DNA of 64,000 nt from SCUB01 sp041918675. Lineage in GTDB: Bacteria > Pseudomonadota > Alphaproteobacteria > Rhizobiales > Xanthobacteraceae. The notes beneath the pieces are model-generated. The model was not told where the DNA came from, did not search any database, and worked only from the letters and a program-made list of their open reading frames with translations. Every line of letters starts with the position of its first letter. Position 1 is the first letter of the stretch. The position numbers and the translations under genes are program-made. The stretch is from the NCBI GenBank assembly GCA_041918675.1, contig JAYRVF010000007.1, forward strand, positions 1 to 64,000. Direction: 5' to 3'. Positions 27,551 to 36,062 of this stretch are shown piece by piece.

Positions 27551-27600
27551 GAGCGGTCTTCGATCCGAACGCGTCGGATCGGGCCGCTCCACTTCTTTTT
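27551..27600 (+). terminator. Rho-independent terminator after L,D-transpeptidase
   Basis: GAGCGGTC...CGATCCGA (27551-27568) pairs with TCGGATCGGGCCGCTC (27574-27589), followed by CACTTCTTTTT. Long stem with one bulge; 66 bases past the stop. Confidence 0.85.
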
Positions 27601-27628
27601 CCGGCGCCCGGCGTGTGGGCGCGGCGCC

Positions 27629-28402
27629 TTAGGCTTCGCCGCCGCCGTCGAAATCGCCGCTATCGCCGCCGAAATCCGCGACATCGTCGAAATTGTCCGC
27701 GTTGGCGTTGGCGAAATCGTCATTGGCGTTCGCCGGGCTGTCGAAAAGCGACGAACGGCCGCCGCCCCGGCCGATGTCGTCGATACCGGCGTCGCGCGCA
27801 AGGTCCCCGGTGGAGGCGCGATCGTTCGAGGCGTCCCACGGATCCTTGCGCTCGCGTCCGAGCGCTTCCGGCGCGCCGAAGCCGTGTTGCGTGCCGCCCA
27901 TCATCGAGCGGATGCCGCCAAGCAACAACGAGCCGCCGATAACGCCGGCCGCGGCCGCCGCCGCGGTGCCGAGAAACGAACCCTGGCCGGACGGCGCGGC
28001 TCCAGGTGCCGCGTTCGCCATCGTGCCCGGCGCGCCGCTCGTCCACGGCGCGGCCTGTCCCGAATTCCAGGGGCTCTGCCGCGACGTCGACGCGCTCGGC
28101 ACCGAGGGCACCGAGCCGCGCTGCTCGGGACGGCCCCAGATCGCGTCGCGCATCGAATCAAGAAAGCTGCCGCCGGTCTCGCCGGTGGGTGCGACGCCGC
28201 TGAGTTCCTCGATGCGCGCGTTGGCGCGCCGCAGCGCCTCGTCCTGGACGAGCACGGTCTGCACCAGGGCGTAGAGCGCGTTCGGCGCGCGCGCGAGGCC
28301 GGCCGAAATGGCGGCCATCGCCCGCTCGTCGCGCGGCGCGTTTTCGACCGTTGCCAGACGCTCGAACAATTCCTCGACTTGCTGACGTTCCCGCGGGGTC
28401 AT
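27629..28402 (-). CDS. DUF2076 family protein
   Basis: A 257-residue protein of the DUF2076 family. The N-terminal 75 residues are the conserved part (MTPRERQQVEELFERLA..., EALRRANARIEEL), likely a helical coiled coil. The middle is Ser/Pro/Gly-rich with one hydrophobic glycine segment (about 150-175, FLGTAAAAAAGVIGGSLLLG). The C-terminal 60 residues are very acidic (Asp/Asn/Gly-rich). Proteins of this family are unassigned, perhaps periplasm- or membrane-associated. ATG 28402 is chosen, with GAGGA upstream. Confidence 0.85.
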   Translation of the reverse strand: MTPRERQQVEELFERLATVENAPRDERAMAAISAGLARAPNALYALVQTVLVQDEALRRANARIEELSGVAPTGETGGSFLDSMRDAIWGRPEQRGSVPSVPSASTSRQSPWNSGQAAPWTSGAPGTMANAAPGAAPSGQGSFLGTAAAAAAGVIGGSLLLGGIRSMMGGTQHGFGAPEALGRERKDPWDASNDRASTGDLARDAGIDDIGRGGGRSSLFDSPANANDDFANANADNFDDVADFGGDSGDFDGGGEA

Positions 28403-28490
28403 TGGGCTGATCCTCCATGACGACGCCACCTCATCTAGGGATTGGCGGGCCGGTGCAAAGGTGGCGCGACAAATAAATCTGTGGCGCGGT

Positions 28491-29348
28491 TCAGGCCGCC
28501 CGCCATGACAAAGTCATATTCCGTTCCGCCAGCAGCTTGGGAAATTCCTCGCCGGCAAGAAAGCGGAATTCCCGCTCGCGTTGGCCGGTCACCGGATCCA
28601 GGGCGATGAGTTCCGCGTCGACGAAGCCGGGGTGGCACATCATCAGCCCGCCGTCCGGCAAGGTGTCGAGGAATCCGCCGACGAGGGCGGCGAGGTCGTG
28701 CTTTTCGGAAAAATCATAGGCCCCGGCGAAGCCGGTGTTCATGGCAAGCCCGCGCCCGGCGGCGGCGCGGCGAAATCCGCGGCTGAGATGATCGAGCAGG
28801 AGCGTCTTGGCGTCGCGCGGCCCGCGCGCCGCGTCGGCGCGGCCGCATTGGCGCACCAGTGCCGCCGGCGCGCGCTCCTTCACCGCGTCGACGAAGGCGT
28901 CGCGAACGCGCGGGAAAAGCTGGACGTGCTGGTGGCCGTCGACGAAGTCGGGCGGCCGGCCGAACGCGGCCGTGAACGCGTCGATCTGGGCGACGATCTC
29001 GCCGCGCAGGATCTCGCGGTCGAGCCGGCGCGCGAATGCGCGCGCCAGCAGCGTGCCAAGGCGCGGAAAGGCGTCGGCGTCGAGCGGACGGAAATGCAGC
29101 GTGAGCGGCCGGAACGGCGCGGTCAGCGCGACATGCAGGCCGATCGCGCAATCCGGATTTGTCCGCGCGGCGTCCACAAGCGCGTCGACCTCGGCGCGGT
29201 CGAGCGCCGCGGCGACCGTCATCACCGACGTGGCGTTGAGACGGCCGAGGCCGATCAGTTCGCGGATGCCGCGATTGACGGCGCGGCTCAAGCCGTAATC
29301 GTCGGCGCAAAGCCGGAAGCGGCGCGGCGGCGCGGGTGCCTGGCTCAT
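28491..29348 (-). CDS. YdjC/ChbG-type carbohydrate deacetylase
   Basis: A 285-residue metal-dependent deacetylase (YdjC superfamily, which includes ChbG, HpnK and NaxD). The metal site is visible: LCADDYGLS near residue 15-20, DGHQHVQLFP in the middle and MCHPGF near the C-terminus. Its ATG overlaps the stop of the preceding glycosyltransferase (ATGA), so the two are coupled. In Francisella and Bordetella a similar enzyme (NaxD) removes acetyl from polyprenyl-phosphate GalNAc made by its neighbouring transferase; a comparable role is inferred, not shown. Confidence 0.85.
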   Translation of the reverse strand: MSQAPAPPRRFRLCADDYGLSRAVNRGIRELIGLGRLNATSVMTVAAALDRAEVDALVDAARTNPDCAIGLHVALTAPFRPLTLHFRPLDADAFPRLGTLLARAFARRLDREILRGEIVAQIDAFTAAFGRPPDFVDGHQHVQLFPRVRDAFVDAVKERAPAALVRQCGRADAARGPRDAKTLLLDHLSRGFRRAAAGRGLAMNTGFAGAYDFSEKHDLAALVGGFLDTLPDGGLMMCHPGFVDAELIALDPVTGQREREFRFLAGEEFPKLLAERNMTLSWRAA

Positions 29349-30406
29349 TCCGCCGCCGTCCGCGCGGGCTCGCCCGCCTCGCTTCGCGCCTCGGTAGCAT
29401 TCCTGATCTCATGTTCGGCGATCAGATAGACCGGCCGCGATTTGATCTCGGACAGGATCTTGCCGATATATTCGCCGACGACGCCGATGAGCATGAGCTG
29501 CACGCCGCCGATCACCATCAGGCCGACCATGATCGAGGGATAGCCCGGCACCGACTTGCCGTAGGCGATGGTCTCCCAGATGATGACCACGCCCATCAGC
29601 AGCGCGCCGGCGGCGAGCAGGAGGCCGAGCCAGCTCGCCAGCCGCAGCGGCATCACCGAAAACGACGTCAGCCCCTCGATCGACAGGCCGACGAGGCTCG
29701 ACACGCTCCAACTGGTGCGGCCATGGGCGCGGGGCGCCGGCTCATAATCGACGCGAAGCTGGCGAAACCCGATCCAACTCGTCAGGCCCTTGAAGAAGCG
29801 GTTGCGTTCGGGCAGCTGGCGCAGCGCCGCCGTCGCCCGCGGCGAAAGCAGGCGGAAGTCGCTGGCATCCTCCGGGATCTTCTGTCGCGCCCCCCAATTG
29901 ATCAGCGAGTAGAAGCCGCGAACCGCGAAGCGGCGCGCGCGCGGTTCGTTGCGCCGATGCGCCTTGGCGGTGAAGACGACGTCGTAGCCATCGTCGAGCC
30001 AGTGGCCGACCAGGGTCTCGATGAGATCGGGCGAATGCTGGCCGTCGCCGTCCATGAACAGCGTGGCGCCGAAGCGGACATGGTCGAGGCCGGCGATCAT
30101 CGCCGCCTCCTTGCCGAAATTGCGCGACAACGACATCACCTGCACGTCGATGCCCGCCGGATCGAGCGCGCGCGCGACGGCGAGCGTGTCGTCGCGGCTG
30201 CCGTCGTCGACATAGATGACCTCGCAGGGCAGGCCGCGCCGTTCCTTCAGCGTCGCCGCGACCGCGCGGATGCGCGCGTGCAGCCCGGGGAGCCCCGCGC
30301 CCTCGTTGTAGACGGGAACGACGATGGACAGGCCGAATTGCGTCGCCCGCCGCGCGTCGGCGGCGAATGACGACAGGTCGACACCTAGACTGGGAGACTG
30401 GGTCAC
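29345..30406 (-). CDS. Polyprenyl-phosphate sugar transferase (GT2, GtrB/ArnC type)
   Basis: A 353-residue family 2 glycosyltransferase. It shows LSIVVPVYNEG, EVIYVDDGSRDDT and a DGDGQHSP motif for nucleotide-sugar and metal binding, a Q-L-P-E-R-x-R-F-F-K-G-L-T segment, and two C-terminal membrane helices. This architecture is that of enzymes loading a sugar on undecaprenyl phosphate. The only start that avoids overlap with hisG is GTG 30406. It is followed directly by the deacetylase; hisG lies 94 bases upstream on the same strand. Confidence 0.87.
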   Translation of the reverse strand: MTQSPSLGVDLSSFAADARRATQFGLSIVVPVYNEGAGLPGLHARIRAVAATLKERRGLPCEVIYVDDGSRDDTLAVARALDPAGIDVQVMSLSRNFGKEAAMIAGLDHVRFGATLFMDGDGQHSPDLIETLVGHWLDDGYDVVFTAKAHRRNEPRARRFAVRGFYSLINWGARQKIPEDASDFRLLSPRATAALRQLPERNRFFKGLTSWIGFRQLRVDYEPAPRAHGRTSWSVSSLVGLSIEGLTSFSVMPLRLASWLGLLLAAGALLMGVVIIWETIAYGKSVPGYPSIMVGLMVIGGVQLMLIGVVGEYIGKILSEIKSRPVYLIAEHEIRNATEARSEAGEPARTAAE

Positions 30407-30500
30407 GTTGGTTTTTCCGGCGCCAATGAACTTCCGCCCGCCATCATATGGCCGCGACCGCCCGCTGTCGCCAGTGCGCGTGGGCGGCGCGGGCGGCGCC

Positions 30501-31478
30501 TTATCGCCGCAGGAAGGCCTCGAGCTTGGCATAAAGGGGGTTCGCCGGCGCGAACACATAATCAAGCGCGGCCACCGAGATGGTCTCGGCGCCCTTGACC
30601 CTCAGGAAGGTCGACAGCGGGTAGAGCTGGGCCGGCGGGCAATGCAGCGTCAGCATGCCGGAGGAGGTCGGCCCGCCATAGGGGGCGACGACGCCGAAGC
30701 GTTCGCGCGCCTCGGCCAGCACCGCGGCGTCGCAACCGGGAAATCGGGTGCGCACCTCGCGGAAGGCGGTGGCGCGCGCGCGCGCGGCGATGTGATCGAG
30801 GATGACGCGCGCCGTCTCGTGCGCGGCCTGGCTCCAGTTGGCGTCCCGCGCGGCGACCAGATTGGCCTGCGAGCGCAGGATGACGCCGTCGTCGACCACC
30901 TTGAGGCCGTTGGCGGCGAGCGTCGCGCCCGTGGTGGTGATGTCGACGATCATCTCGGCCGTGCCGGCGGCGGGCGCGCCCTCGGTCGCTCCGGCGCTTT
31001 CGACGATGCGGTAATCGACGATGCCGTGGGCGGCGAAGAACGCGCGCGTCAGATTGATGTATTTCGTCGCCACGCGCATGCGCCGGTCGTGCCGGACGCG
31101 GAAGGCGGTCGCCACGTCGTCGATGTCGGCCATGGCGCGCACGTCGATCCAGGCCTGCGGCACCGCCACGACGACGTTGGCGTGGCCGAAGCCGAGCCCC
31201 TCCACCAGCGCCACGCGCTCGTCGGCGTCGGCGATGGTCTCGCGCACCAGGTCCTCGCCGGTGATGCCGAGATGCACCGCCCCGCGCGCGAGCTGCGCGG
31301 CGATTTCGCCGGCGGAGAGATAGGCGACCTCGACGTTTTCCAGGCCGCTGATCGTGCCGCGATAGTCGCGCGCGCCGCGCGGCTTGACGAGGGAAAGCCC
31401 CGCGCCGCCGAAAAAGGCGTCGGCCTTTTCCTGCAAGCGTCCCTTGGAGGGAACGGCGAGGACGAAGGGTTCGCTCAT
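30501..31478 (-). CDS. hisG: ATP phosphoribosyltransferase (long-insert, HisZ-dependent reading uncertain)
   Basis: First enzyme of histidine biosynthesis: ATP plus PRPP to phosphoribosyl-ATP. The 325-residue protein starts MSEPFVLAVPSKGRLQEK and has the PRPP motif MIVDITTTGATLAANGLK. The ATGA overlap with hisZ fixes the start at 31478. HisZ alongside indicates the hetero-oligomeric enzyme, in which HisZ carries allosteric control by histidine. Confidence 0.96.
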   Translation of the reverse strand: MSEPFVLAVPSKGRLQEKADAFFGGAGLSLVKPRGARDYRGTISGLENVEVAYLSAGEIAAQLARGAVHLGITGEDLVRETIADADERVALVEGLGFGHANVVVAVPQAWIDVRAMADIDDVATAFRVRHDRRMRVATKYINLTRAFFAAHGIVDYRIVESAGATEGAPAAGTAEMIVDITTTGATLAANGLKVVDDGVILRSQANLVAARDANWSQAAHETARVILDHIAARARATAFREVRTRFPGCDAAVLAEARERFGVVAPYGGPTSSGMLTLHCPPAQLYPLSTFLRVKGAETISVAALDYVFAPANPLYAKLEAFLRR

Positions 31479-32620
31479 GGGAGCCTCCCGCATCGCGCCA
31501 GGCGATCGATCCAGATCGCGAAACCGACGGCCGGGATCGCCTCGCGCGCGCCGAGGCGCGTCATCAGCCCGTCATAGCGCCCGCCGGCGACCAGCGGCCC
31601 GCTCTCGGGACCGTTCGCGGTGATCTCGAATTCGAAGCCGGTATAGTAGTCGAGCCCCCGGCCGAAGGCGGTGGCGAAGCGGATCGCGCCGGTGTCGATG
31701 CCGCGCGCGGCCATGAAGCCGACGCGGCTTTCGAATTGGTCGAGCGCGGCGTCGAGGCGCAGGCGCGCGTCGGCCGCCAGCGTTCGCAGTTCGGCGAGCA
31801 CCTGGTCCGGCTCGCCCACGATCGCCAGAAATCGCTCGATCAGCGCGCGCGTCTCGGCCGGCAGCGGTCCGCCGGCGAGCGTCGACTGTTCGAGAAAACG
31901 ATCGGCGATCTCGGCGACGGTGCGCCCGCCGACATTGGTCGTGCCCGCGATCGTCATCAGATCGGTGACGAGGGCGTGCGCGGCCTTGCGATCCGAGCCC
32001 GCGAGCGCGGCGAGCACGCCTTCATAATCGGGACGCTTGTCGGTCGGCGACAGCGTCATGCGCGCGAGATCGTCGGCGAAGCTGACCTTGCGGTTGAAGT
32101 CCTTCACCAAACGACGGCGCCAGGCCGGCGAAATATCCATCGCGTCGGTGAGCGCGGCGAACAAGGCGACGTCGCCGGCCCGCACGGTCGGCGCGGCGAC
32201 GCCGAAGGCGGTGATCGCCTCGATTCCCATCGCCAGCATTTCGGCGTCGGCCGCGGCGCGATCCTTGCGGCCGAAGGATTCCGCGCCGCCCTGAATGAAC
32301 TCTCCGCTCGCCTCGCCGCTCATGCGGAACACCGGCCCGAGATAGCAATAGGCGGCCGTTCGCCCGGCGCGCGGCGAGGCGAGGTAGTCGCGCGCCACCG
32401 GGATCGTCAGGTCGGGCCGCAGGCAGAGCTCCGCGCCGGTCGCGTCGCTCGTCAGATAGAGGCTGCGGCGGATGTCCTCGCCCGACAGGTCGAGAAACGG
32501 CTCGGCCGGCTGGAGGACGGCCGGTTCAACGCGCGCGTAGCCGCTCTCCTCGTAGGATGTGATGAGGCTCGCCGCGGTCGCGGCGATACGGGACGCTTCG
32601 GGGGCGGACGGCTGCGTCAT
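31475..32620 (-). CDS. hisZ: ATP phosphoribosyltransferase regulatory subunit HisZ
   Basis: A 381-residue protein related to class II histidyl-tRNA synthetase without charging activity; it activates HisG. Motif-2-like LRPDLTIPVARDYL and GRYDGLMTRLG near the C-terminus are seen. ATG 32620 was taken; TTG 32632 is a longer option. Overlaps hisG by 4 bases. Confidence 0.94.
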   Translation of the reverse strand: MTQPSAPEASRIAATAASLITSYEESGYARVEPAVLQPAEPFLDLSGEDIRRSLYLTSDATGAELCLRPDLTIPVARDYLASPRAGRTAAYCYLGPVFRMSGEASGEFIQGGAESFGRKDRAAADAEMLAMGIEAITAFGVAAPTVRAGDVALFAALTDAMDISPAWRRRLVKDFNRKVSFADDLARMTLSPTDKRPDYEGVLAALAGSDRKAAHALVTDLMTIAGTTNVGGRTVAEIADRFLEQSTLAGGPLPAETRALIERFLAIVGEPDQVLAELRTLAADARLRLDAALDQFESRVGFMAARGIDTGAIRFATAFGRGLDYYTGFEFEITANGPESGPLVAGGRYDGLMTRLGAREAIPAVGFAIWIDRLARCGRLP

Positions 32621-32764
32621 GGGCTTGCTCAAAGACGAAAGCGGGCGGCCGCGTCACCGGGACCGCGTCGTCGTCGCAATGAAAGGAACACGGGCGCGGC
32701 CTTTATCACGGCGGCGGCGATGTTTCGACAGCCATCGAGGGTTTGGCTTAATACCACGGCGAAT

Positions 32765-33544
32765 TCAATCAATGGTTGTATTTTTGCCATTCTCCTGCCA
32801 ATCCCCGAGCACGGCCATCACTAGAGTCAGCGCCGCGACGGCGGCGGTGTCGGCGCGCAGGATGCGCGGACCGAGTGACAGGCGCAGGACGGAGGCCTGG
32901 CGGGCGATGAGGTTTTGCTCGTCCTCGGCGAACCCGCCTTCCGGCCCGATCAGGACGTCGCAGCCCCGGCGTCGCTCGCCGCCGGCGCGGGCTCCTTCCA
33001 GCGCCGCGATGGGCGAGGCGGTTTCGGCCGCCTCGTCGCAGAAGACGAGGAGGCGGCCCGCCTCGCGCGTGGCGAGGAAGCGTTCGAGCGGTACCGGTTC
33101 GGCGACCTCGGCGAGGCCGAGGATACCGCATTGTTCGGCCGCCTCGATGACGTTGGCGCGCATCCGGCCGGTATTGACCCGCGCGACCTGGGTGTGCCGG
33201 GTCAGCACCGGGACGAGGGCGCGCGCGCCGAGTTCGACGGCCTTCTGCACCATGTAATCGAGGCGCGCGTGCTTGATCGGCGCGAAGACGTAACGGACGT
33301 CGGGGAGGACGTCTTGCGGGCGGGTCCGTTCGGCGACGAGGAGGCGCGGCGCGCGACGGTTGGCGTCGAGCCGCGCACGCCATTCCCCATCCCGCGCGTT
33401 GAAGACGAGGACGGTCTCGCCAGGGGCGAGGCGCAACACGTTGACGATGTAATGGGCCTGCTCGCGGCTCGGGACGATCGTTTCGCCGGCGGCGAGCGGC
33501 GTTTCGACGAACAGGCGCGGGCTGCGGAAATCGATGCGGGGCAT
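32765..33544 (-). CDS. rsmE: 16S rRNA (uracil-1498-N3)-methyltransferase RsmE
   Basis: A 259-residue SPOUT-fold enzyme that methylates U1498 in the decoding site of 16S rRNA using S-adenosylmethionine. Seen: the N-terminal PUA-like part (HYIVNVLRLAPGE), the SPOUT knot with LIGPEGGFAEDE, and LSLGPRILRADTAAVAAL near the end. Length matches the family. It reads toward hisZ on the same strand with a 144-base gap. Confidence 0.95.
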   Translation of the reverse strand: MPRIDFRSPRLFVETPLAAGETIVPSREQAHYIVNVLRLAPGETVLVFNARDGEWRARLDANRRAPRLLVAERTRPQDVLPDVRYVFAPIKHARLDYMVQKAVELGARALVPVLTRHTQVARVNTGRMRANVIEAAEQCGILGLAEVAEPVPLERFLATREAGRLLVFCDEAAETASPIAALEGARAGGERRRGCDVLIGPEGGFAEDEQNLIARQASVLRLSLGPRILRADTAAVAALTLVMAVLGDWQENGKNTTID

Positions 33545-33711
33545 GGCTGGCGCGACCCGTTGGCGTTCGGGCGGCGGATCGACCGGATGCCGCCGGTCCG
33601 CCTGTTTACCAGTCCGGCCGCCGCCGTGGTATTGCCGGATTCGGCGGGTTGTCTAAACATCGGCGAAATCATAAGAATGCCGCTTGCTGGAACCGACATC
33701 GGAGTGGGTCC

Positions 33712-34362
33712 TTGAACGCGTTGAGGAAGACGCTGACGGTGGTCGCGGTGCTCATCGGCGTGGCGCAGCTCGCGCTTACCCATGCGCGCGCGCAGGTCTT
33801 TCCGCCGGTTCCCGGCTCGTCGGGATCGGCGCCGACGGCATCCCCGTTTCCCGATCCGCGAACCGGAGCGCCGGGCTTTCCCGCGCCCAGCGCCTCGCCA
33901 TTTCCCACGCCCGGCGCGCCTTCGGGCGGCGCCGGCGGATTCGGGCCGCCTCGTTCTCCCGGAGAAAATCCCTGCGTCGCCGAATTCGCGCCGCTCCGCG
34001 CGGAGGCCGAGCGTCGCGCCGGCCTCGTCAAGGCGGCCAGCAATCGCCGCGCGCAGCCTCCGGAGGCCTGCAAGCTGATCACCAATTTCGCCAATGCCGA
34101 GGCCAAGATGGTCCGCTTCATGGATGCCAAGGCGAAATCCTGCGGCATTCCGCCCGAGGTCCCCGCCCAGATCAAGAAGAACCATGCCGGGACGCAGGAA
34201 CTGCGCAAACGCGTCTGTGACGCCGCCAACGCCCCGCGCGGGCCGTCGGGTCCGTCCTTGAGCGAAACGCTCGGCGCGCCCGCCCTTCCCGAGGCCACCA
34301 CCGAGAAGCGCAGCGGCGGCAGCACTTTCGACACCTTGACCGGCAACGTGCTCGCGCGATGA
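33712..34362 (+). CDS. Conserved secreted protein of unknown function
   Basis: A 216-residue protein with a signal peptide (VVAVLIGVAQLALTHARA, cleaved near QVF), a Pro/Gly/Ser-rich linker (about 32-82), and a conserved core of about 75 residues: PCVAEFAPLRAEAERR, EACKLITNF, KAKSCGIPPEV, RVCDAA. The four cysteines suggest two disulfides. I remember similar proteins in Bradyrhizobium, always unnamed. TTG 33712 is chosen because GGAG lies 7 bases before it and it begins the signal peptide directly. Its stop overlaps ubiA (ATGA). Confidence 0.75.
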   Translation: MNALRKTLTVVAVLIGVAQLALTHARAQVFPPVPGSSGSAPTASPFPDPRTGAPGFPAPSASPFPTPGAPSGGAGGFGPPRSPGENPCVAEFAPLRAEAERRAGLVKAASNRRAQPPEACKLITNFANAEAKMVRFMDAKAKSCGIPPEVPAQIKKNHAGTQELRKRVCDAANAPRGPSGPSLSETLGAPALPEATTEKRSGGSTFDTLTGNVLAR

Positions 34363-35291
34363 CGGGCGCGACCGGCCGCGTCGCCGACGCCACCGGCAAT
34401 TGGGTCGACACCCGCGCGCCGCACTGGCTGCGGCCCTATCTGAGGCTTTCGCGTTTCGACCGTCCGATCGGCTCGTGGCTCCTGCTGATGCCATGCTGGT
34501 GGTCGGCGGCGCTCGCCAGCGGGGCCGCCGGCGCGGCGCGCCTGTTGCCGTGGATGGTGGTGCTGTTCTTCATCGGCGCCTTCGTGATGCGCGGAGCGGG
34601 CTGCACCTGGAACGACATCACCGACCGCCGGCTCGACGACAAGGTCGAGCGCACGCGCTCGCGCCCGCTTCCCTCCGGCCAGGTGACGGTCGCGCGGGCC
34701 TTCGCCTTTCTCGTCCTGCAGGCGCTGGTCGGCCTCGCCGTGCTGCTGCAATTCAACCGCTTCGCCGTCGCCACGGGTCTGGCCTCGCTCGGCGTGGTCA
34801 CGATTTATCCCTTCATGAAGCGCGTGACCTATTGGCCGCAGGTTTTCCTCGGCCTCGCCTTTTCCTGGGGCGCGCTGATGGGATGGGCGGTCGTGTTCGG
34901 CCGTCTCGATGCGCCCGCGCTCGTTCTCTACGCCGGATCGATCTGCTGGGTGATCGCCTACGACACCATCTACGCCCATCAGGATCGGGAGGACGACGCG
35001 CTGGTCGGGATCAAATCGACGGCGCTGCTGTTCGGCGAACGCACGCGGCCGGCGCTGACGCTGTTCTATTCCGCCGCCGTCGCGCTGATCGCGGTCGCCC
35101 TGGCGCTCGCGGGCGCGGGCTGGGCCTCGTTCGTCGGGCTGGCGGCGTTCGCCGCGCATCTGTCGTGGCAGGTGCGCGTGATCGACATCGCGGACCCGGC
35201 TCAATGCCTGCGGCTGTTCAAGTCCAATCGCGACGCCGGGCTCCTGCTGTTCGCGGGCCTGACGGTCGACGCGGTGATGCGCTCGCTCTGA
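34359..35291 (+). CDS. ubiA: 4-hydroxybenzoate octaprenyltransferase
   Basis: A 310-residue membrane enzyme that attaches the polyprenyl chain to 4-hydroxybenzoate in ubiquinone synthesis. Both Asp-rich motifs are there: NDITDRRLDDKVERTRSRP and DTIYAHQDREDD, the latter for Mg-diphosphate. About eight membrane helices. It overlaps the upstream secreted protein gene by 4 bases and is convergent with DUF6101. Confidence 0.96.
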   Translation: MTGATGRVADATGNWVDTRAPHWLRPYLRLSRFDRPIGSWLLLMPCWWSAALASGAAGAARLLPWMVVLFFIGAFVMRGAGCTWNDITDRRLDDKVERTRSRPLPSGQVTVARAFAFLVLQALVGLAVLLQFNRFAVATGLASLGVVTIYPFMKRVTYWPQVFLGLAFSWGALMGWAVVFGRLDAPALVLYAGSICWVIAYDTIYAHQDREDDALVGIKSTALLFGERTRPALTLFYSAAVALIAVALALAGAGWASFVGLAAFAAHLSWQVRVIDIADPAQCLRLFKSNRDAGLLLFAGLTVDAVMRSL

Positions 35292-35305
35292 TCGGTCCGC
35301 CGCGA

Positions 35306-35866
35306 TCAGGTGCGCGCGATGATCTCGCGCTCGCTGGCGTGCACGCACATGCCGGCGATGCCCGAGCCCGGCTTGCGGCGCATCAGGATGCGCGGCCGGC
35401 GCTGGCTGACGGCGTTGCGCCGACGTCGACGCGGCGCGGGTCCGATCGCGCCGGCCCCGACCGTATGGGCCTGCCGCGCGTCGTCGCACACCAGACGCGG
35501 CAGCGACAACGCGCTCGCCCACATCCGCCAGGCGACGGCGATCTCGTCGCTGCGCGCCGACATCATCAGCGGCACCGACAATGACGGATCGCGGTGTTCG
35601 AGCGTGATCACCACCGTCTCGGCGTCGCCACCGACGCGCAGCGCCACGCCGTTATATTCGGCGACGTTGAGCCTGAGCACCATCGGAATGCCGCGCACCT
35701 CGCGGCGGAGCACGACGCGCTCGCGGCTCATTTCAATGGTGCGCACGCCGCCGTCGGCGCGCTGGTCTTGCGCCTCGAAACGGACGGGCAGAGAGAGTGG
35801 GTCGAGCCGCGATGAACGGCTCGACCCGGCGGGTTGCGTCCCGCCGACTGCTGTTTGACGCCTCAC
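35306..35866 (-). CDS. DUF6101 family protein
   Basis: A 186-residue soluble protein, GTG start, rich in Arg. Beta-strand-rich middle (about 25-105: VRFEAQDQRADGG, RERVVLRREVRGIPMVLRL, ETVVITLEHRDPSLSVPL) resembling a PilZ-size barrel, then a basic C-terminal tail with RRRRR. Its place next to ubiA and pmbA is common in relatives. Function unknown; no catalytic residues evident. Confidence 0.75.
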   Translation of the reverse strand: MRRQTAVGGTQPAGSSRSSRLDPLSLPVRFEAQDQRADGGVRTIEMSRERVVLRREVRGIPMVLRLNVAEYNGVALRVGGDAETVVITLEHRDPSLSVPLMMSARSDEIAVAWRMWASALSLPRLVCDDARQAHTVGAGAIGPAPRRRRRNAVSQRRPRILMRRKPGSGIAGMCVHASEREIIART

Positions 35867-36062
35867 GGCTTGTCTCCCACGCCGGGATTATGTTCCCGGT
35901 CGATGCGTGGGAGCATGCCATCGGCACCGTCCGAATCCGCTTAAAAAGGCTGGTTAACCCCTGGTACCACCACGGCGAAAACTTGACATGATTGACGAGA
36001 GATTGCCGTTTTGCTGAAAATTCCTTGGTTCGCCGCGGCCGGCGGACTTGAAATCGGCCGCC

